From contig NZ_CP014301.1 in assembly GCF_001562255.1 (NCBI RefSeq), positions 992,001-1,056,000 of the forward strand: DNA of 64,000 bases. The letters run 5' to 3'. The notes beneath the pieces were generated by a model, which saw only the letters and a list, made by a program, of their open reading frames with translations, was not told the DNA's origin and did not search any database. Source of the DNA: Bosea sp. PAMC 26642 (GTDB lineage: Bacteria; Pseudomonadota; Alphaproteobacteria; Rhizobiales; Beijerinckiaceae). The position numbers and the translations under genes are program-made. This document shows positions 61,621 through 64,000 of the stretch, in pieces (within the stretch, counting starts at the first letter, position 1; each line of letters opens with the position of its first letter).

Positions 61621-63126
61621 ATGAGACGACTATCCCTAACAGCCGCCATCCTGGCCGGCCTGGCCCTGCCCGCCTTGGTGCAGCCGGCCCTGGCGCAGGC
61701 GCCCAAGGACGTCCTGACGATCGACCAGCCCAACGACGCGGCGACGCTCGATCCGCATCTGCAATGGGACGCCGACAGCTACGGCGTCTACCGCAACATC
61801 TTCGACAACCTCGTGACGCGCGATGCCTCGGGCAAGATCGTGCCGCAGATCGCGACCGCGTGGCGTGCGCTCGACGACACCCATATCGAATTCGACCTGC
61901 GCAGCGACGTGACGTTCCATGACGGCACGAAACTGACGGCCGACGATGTCGTCTTCAGCGTCAAGCGCATCACCAATCCGGACCTGAAGAGCTCGCAGCT
62001 CTCGCAGTTCAACCAGATCGTCGAGGCCCGTGCCGAGGGGCCGGCCAAGGTCGTGCTGATCACGAAATCGCCCTATCCGGTGCTGCTCTCGCAGCTGGTC
62101 AAGCTCTCGATCGCGCCGAAGGCCTATGTCGAGCGCGTCGGCGACCAGGAGTTCAACCTGAAGCCGGTCGGCAGCGGCCCCTACAAGCTGAAGGAATGGC
62201 AGAAGGGCGTGCAGGCGACGCTGGAATCGGTCGAGACCTACTGGCGCGGCAAGCCGCCGTTCAAGACCGTCGTGTTCCGCGCGGTGCCCGACGTCTCGAC
62301 CCGTATCGCCGACCTCAAGACCGGCCGCGCCGATCTCGTCCGGCTGCTGCCGCCCGACGAGGCGATCGCTCTGAAGAAGGAGCCGGCGCTCAACGTGCTG
62401 ACCGTGCCCACCGAGCGCGTCGGCTACATGTTCATCAACGCCCAGGCCGGTCCGACGACCGACCTGAAGGTGCGCCAGGCGATCGCCTACGCCGTCGACA
62501 AGCAGGGTATCATCGATGCACTGTTGCAGGGCTTGGGCAAGCCCGTCGCCAGCATCGGCGCCGAGCCGATCTTCGGCTACCAGGCCGACATCGCGGGCTA
62601 CGGCTACGACCCCGCCAAGGCCAAGGCTCTGGTCAAGGAGGCCAAGGCCGAAGGCGCGGAGCTGACCTTCCTGACCTCGCCGGCCTATGACCGCCGCATC
62701 GTCGAGGCGATCCAGCAGATGGTCAACGATGTCGGCCTCAAGGTGAATGTCGTGATGCTGGACCACGCGACCTTCCTGCGTCGCCGCCAGGGCACACCGG
62801 CGGAAGCCGGGCAACTCGCCATCGGCGTCTGGTCCTGCGCCTGCCAGGATGCCGACGGCATCATCTTCCCGCTGTTCCGCACCGGCAGCACCTGGTCGAA
62901 ATACTCCAACCCGGCCTTCGACACGGCCGCCGACGCGGCACGCAGCACGCTCGACGATGCCAAGCGCATCGTCGAATACCGCAAGGCCTACGAGGTGCTG
63001 CGGCAGGACGTGCCGGGCCTGGGCCTCTACCAGTCCTTCGCGACCTATGCGGCGCGCAAGGAACTGAAATGGCAGCCGACGCCCAACGAATCGCTGTTCG
63101 TCATGGACATGAGCTGGGCCAAGTGA
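61621..63126 (+). CDS. Peptide/dipeptide-type ABC transporter substrate-binding protein (SBP_bac_5)
   Basis: 501 residues. A Sec signal (MRRLSLTAAILAGLALPALV) cleaves after PALAQA. The mature protein starts LTIDQPNDAATLDPHLQWD and has the family block VTFHDGTKLTADDVVFSVKR, then GSGPYKLKEWQKGVQATLE. Relatives bind oligopeptides, nickel, glutathione or opines. A strong GAGGAGGGA ribosome site precedes the ATG. The DppB-type permease begins 34 bases after the stop. The ligand is presumably the compound handled by the SDR and deacetylase. Confidence 0.92.
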   Translation: MRRLSLTAAILAGLALPALVQPALAQAPKDVLTIDQPNDAATLDPHLQWDADSYGVYRNIFDNLVTRDASGKIVPQIATAWRALDDTHIEFDLRSDVTFHDGTKLTADDVVFSVKRITNPDLKSSQLSQFNQIVEARAEGPAKVVLITKSPYPVLLSQLVKLSIAPKAYVERVGDQEFNLKPVGSGPYKLKEWQKGVQATLESVETYWRGKPPFKTVVFRAVPDVSTRIADLKTGRADLVRLLPPDEAIALKKEPALNVLTVPTERVGYMFINAQAGPTTDLKVRQAIAYAVDKQGIIDALLQGLGKPVASIGAEPIFGYQADIAGYGYDPAKAKALVKEAKAEGAELTFLTSPAYDRRIVEAIQQMVNDVGLKVNVVMLDHATFLRRRQGTPAEAGQLAIGVWSCACQDADGIIFPLFRTGSTWSKYSNPAFDTAADAARSTLDDAKRIVEYRKAYEVLRQDVPGLGLYQSFATYAARKELKWQPTPNESLFVMDMSWAK

Positions 63127-63160
63127 GCCCGGCGCGGATCATGCCGGGGAGACGCGGCTG

Positions 63161-64000
63161 ATGCTGCGCTATGCGGCCGGCCGGCTGGTGCAGGCGGCGA
63201 TCGCGGTGGTGGGCGTGCTTACCATCGTCTTCGTTGTGATGCGCTTTTCCGGCGACCCGACGCTGCTGCTGGTCCCGGAGGGCTCGTCTCAGGAGGCGGT
63301 CGATGCGCTGCGCCGGCAACTCGGTTTCGACCGGCCAATCGCCGTCCAGTATCTCGACTACCTGCATTCGCTGCTGCGCCTCGACTTCGGCGTCTCGGTG
63401 GTTCAGCGCATCCCGGCCGTCGACATCGTCGCGTCTCGCGTTCCCTATACGGTGGCTTTGGCGCTCGGTGCACTGACCGTCGCGCTGCTCATCGGACTGC
63501 CGGCAGGCATCGCCATGGCGGTGTGGCGCGGCGGCTGGTTCGAGCGCTGCCTGTCGGCGCTGGTCCTGACCGGGCAGAGCCTGCCGACCTTCCTGACCGG
63601 CATGCTGCTGATCATCGTCTTCGGAGTCGTGCTGGGATGGCTGCCGACATCGGGCGCCGGCAGCGCCAGCGCGCTGATCCTGCCCGCGATCGCGCTCGGC
63701 GCTCTCTCGATGTCGACCTTCGCCCGCATGGCCCGCATCGCCATCATCGACGAACTCGGCAAGGACTATGTCCGGGCGGCGCGTGCGCGCGGCCTGTCGA
63801 AAGCCGGTGCCGTCGGCCGTCACGTCCTGCGCAACGCGGCGATCCCGGTGGTGACGGTCGCCGCGCTGGAGATTGGCAACCTGCTCGCCGGCGCGGTGAT
63901 CGTCGAGACCGTCTTCGCCTGGCCCGGCATCGGACAGTTGGCCATCCAGTCGATCCAGTCGCGCGACTTTCTCGTGGTGCAGGTGATCGTGCTGCTGATC
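63161..64000 (+). CDS. Peptide ABC transporter permease, DppB-type (cut by window end)
   Basis: 280 residues are visible; the end lies beyond the window. The protein starts MLRYAAGRLVQAAIAVVGVL and has the DppB hallmarks: a large periplasmic stretch with LRRQLGFDRPIAVQYLDYLH, LDFGVSVVQRIPAVDIV, and the EAA-type loop DYVRAARARGLSKAGAVGRH, then ETVFAWPGIGQLAIQSIQSR. It forms the channel with a DppC partner expected immediately to the right. GGGGAGACGCGGCTG precedes the ATG. Confidence 0.9.
   Translation, partial: MLRYAAGRLVQAAIAVVGVLTIVFVVMRFSGDPTLLLVPEGSSQEAVDALRRQLGFDRPIAVQYLDYLHSLLRLDFGVSVVQRIPAVDIVASRVPYTVALALGALTVALLIGLPAGIAMAVWRGGWFERCLSALVLTGQSLPTFLTGMLLIIVFGVVLGWLPTSGAGSASALILPAIALGALSMSTFARMARIAIIDELGKDYVRAARARGLSKAGAVGRHVLRNAAIPVVTVAALEIGNLLAGAVIVETVFAWPGIGQLAIQSIQSRDFLVVQVIVLLI

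Overview
This is a GC-rich window from an alphaproteobacterium, most likely of the order Hyphomicrobiales (Rhizobiales). The signs are the density of ABC and TRAP uptake systems, a CO-dehydrogenase-like molybdenum hydroxylase operon, HWE-family sensing, FCD-type GntR and IclR regulators, and a large CCCGGG-cored intergenic palindrome. A Bosea-like genus is my guess only.

Region 1 (1-14 kb) is a stress and metal block with decayed genes. It holds a partial cytochrome bd oxidase subunit I of the short-Q-loop (CioA) type, a universal stress protein, a kinase/P-loop bifunctional protein, a SERCA-like P-type ATPase, a glutathione S-transferase, an HWE sensor kinase with no visible start, cytochrome b561, and a P1B-type ATPase with a GAC motif instead of CPC. 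Among these lie an IS1182-type transposase remnant, a frameshifted type III polyketide synthase, an orphan GNAT domain, and a vapBC pair whose toxin has an in-frame stop.

Region 2 (14.3-43.1 kb) is a catabolic island, all on the minus strand. It lies between two related att-like segments at 14056 and 43510 that share motifs at identical internal spacing. It contains two operons. The first (35941 down to 14297) is a tightly packed run of 19 genes: a Liv-type ABC transporter, an AraC regulator, a LivF/Tm-1-like fusion with a PEP-hydrolase-like partner, a 966-residue flotillin-like protein built on an 11-residue repeat, two SRPBCC proteins, a three-component molybdenum hydroxylase whose large subunit is split in two, a MoxR/CoxE-type maturation pair, an amidohydrolase, a metallo-beta-lactamase-fold lactonase and an SMP-30/isochorismatase fusion. 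Together they suggest import of an aromatic or heterocyclic compound, hydroxylation, then hydrolytic opening. The substrate is unknown. The second operon (43137 down to 36364) holds a GntR regulator, a tartrate-dehydrogenase-like enzyme, a Gfo/Idh/MocA oxidoreductase, a TRAP transporter and an SMP-30 lactonase, and looks like hydroxy- or sugar-acid catabolism.

Region 3 (43.6-51.4 kb) starts with a truncated saccharopine-dehydrogenase-family pseudogene. A polar amino-acid ABC transporter follows, with an SDR protein lacking its catalytic Tyr/Lys and an enolase-superfamily enzyme. An IS630-family element sits exactly in the stop codon of the latter, followed by remnants of an FAD oxidoreductase and a LysR regulator.

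Region 4 (51.6-58.7 kb) is a carbohydrate-type ABC operon carrying an argininosuccinate-lyase-like enzyme. It is divergent from a LacI regulator, with two matching operator palindromes. Region 5 (59-64 kb) has an IclR regulator divergent from an SDR dehydrogenase, an allantoinase-like polysaccharide deacetylase and the start of a dipeptide-type ABC transporter that runs off the window.
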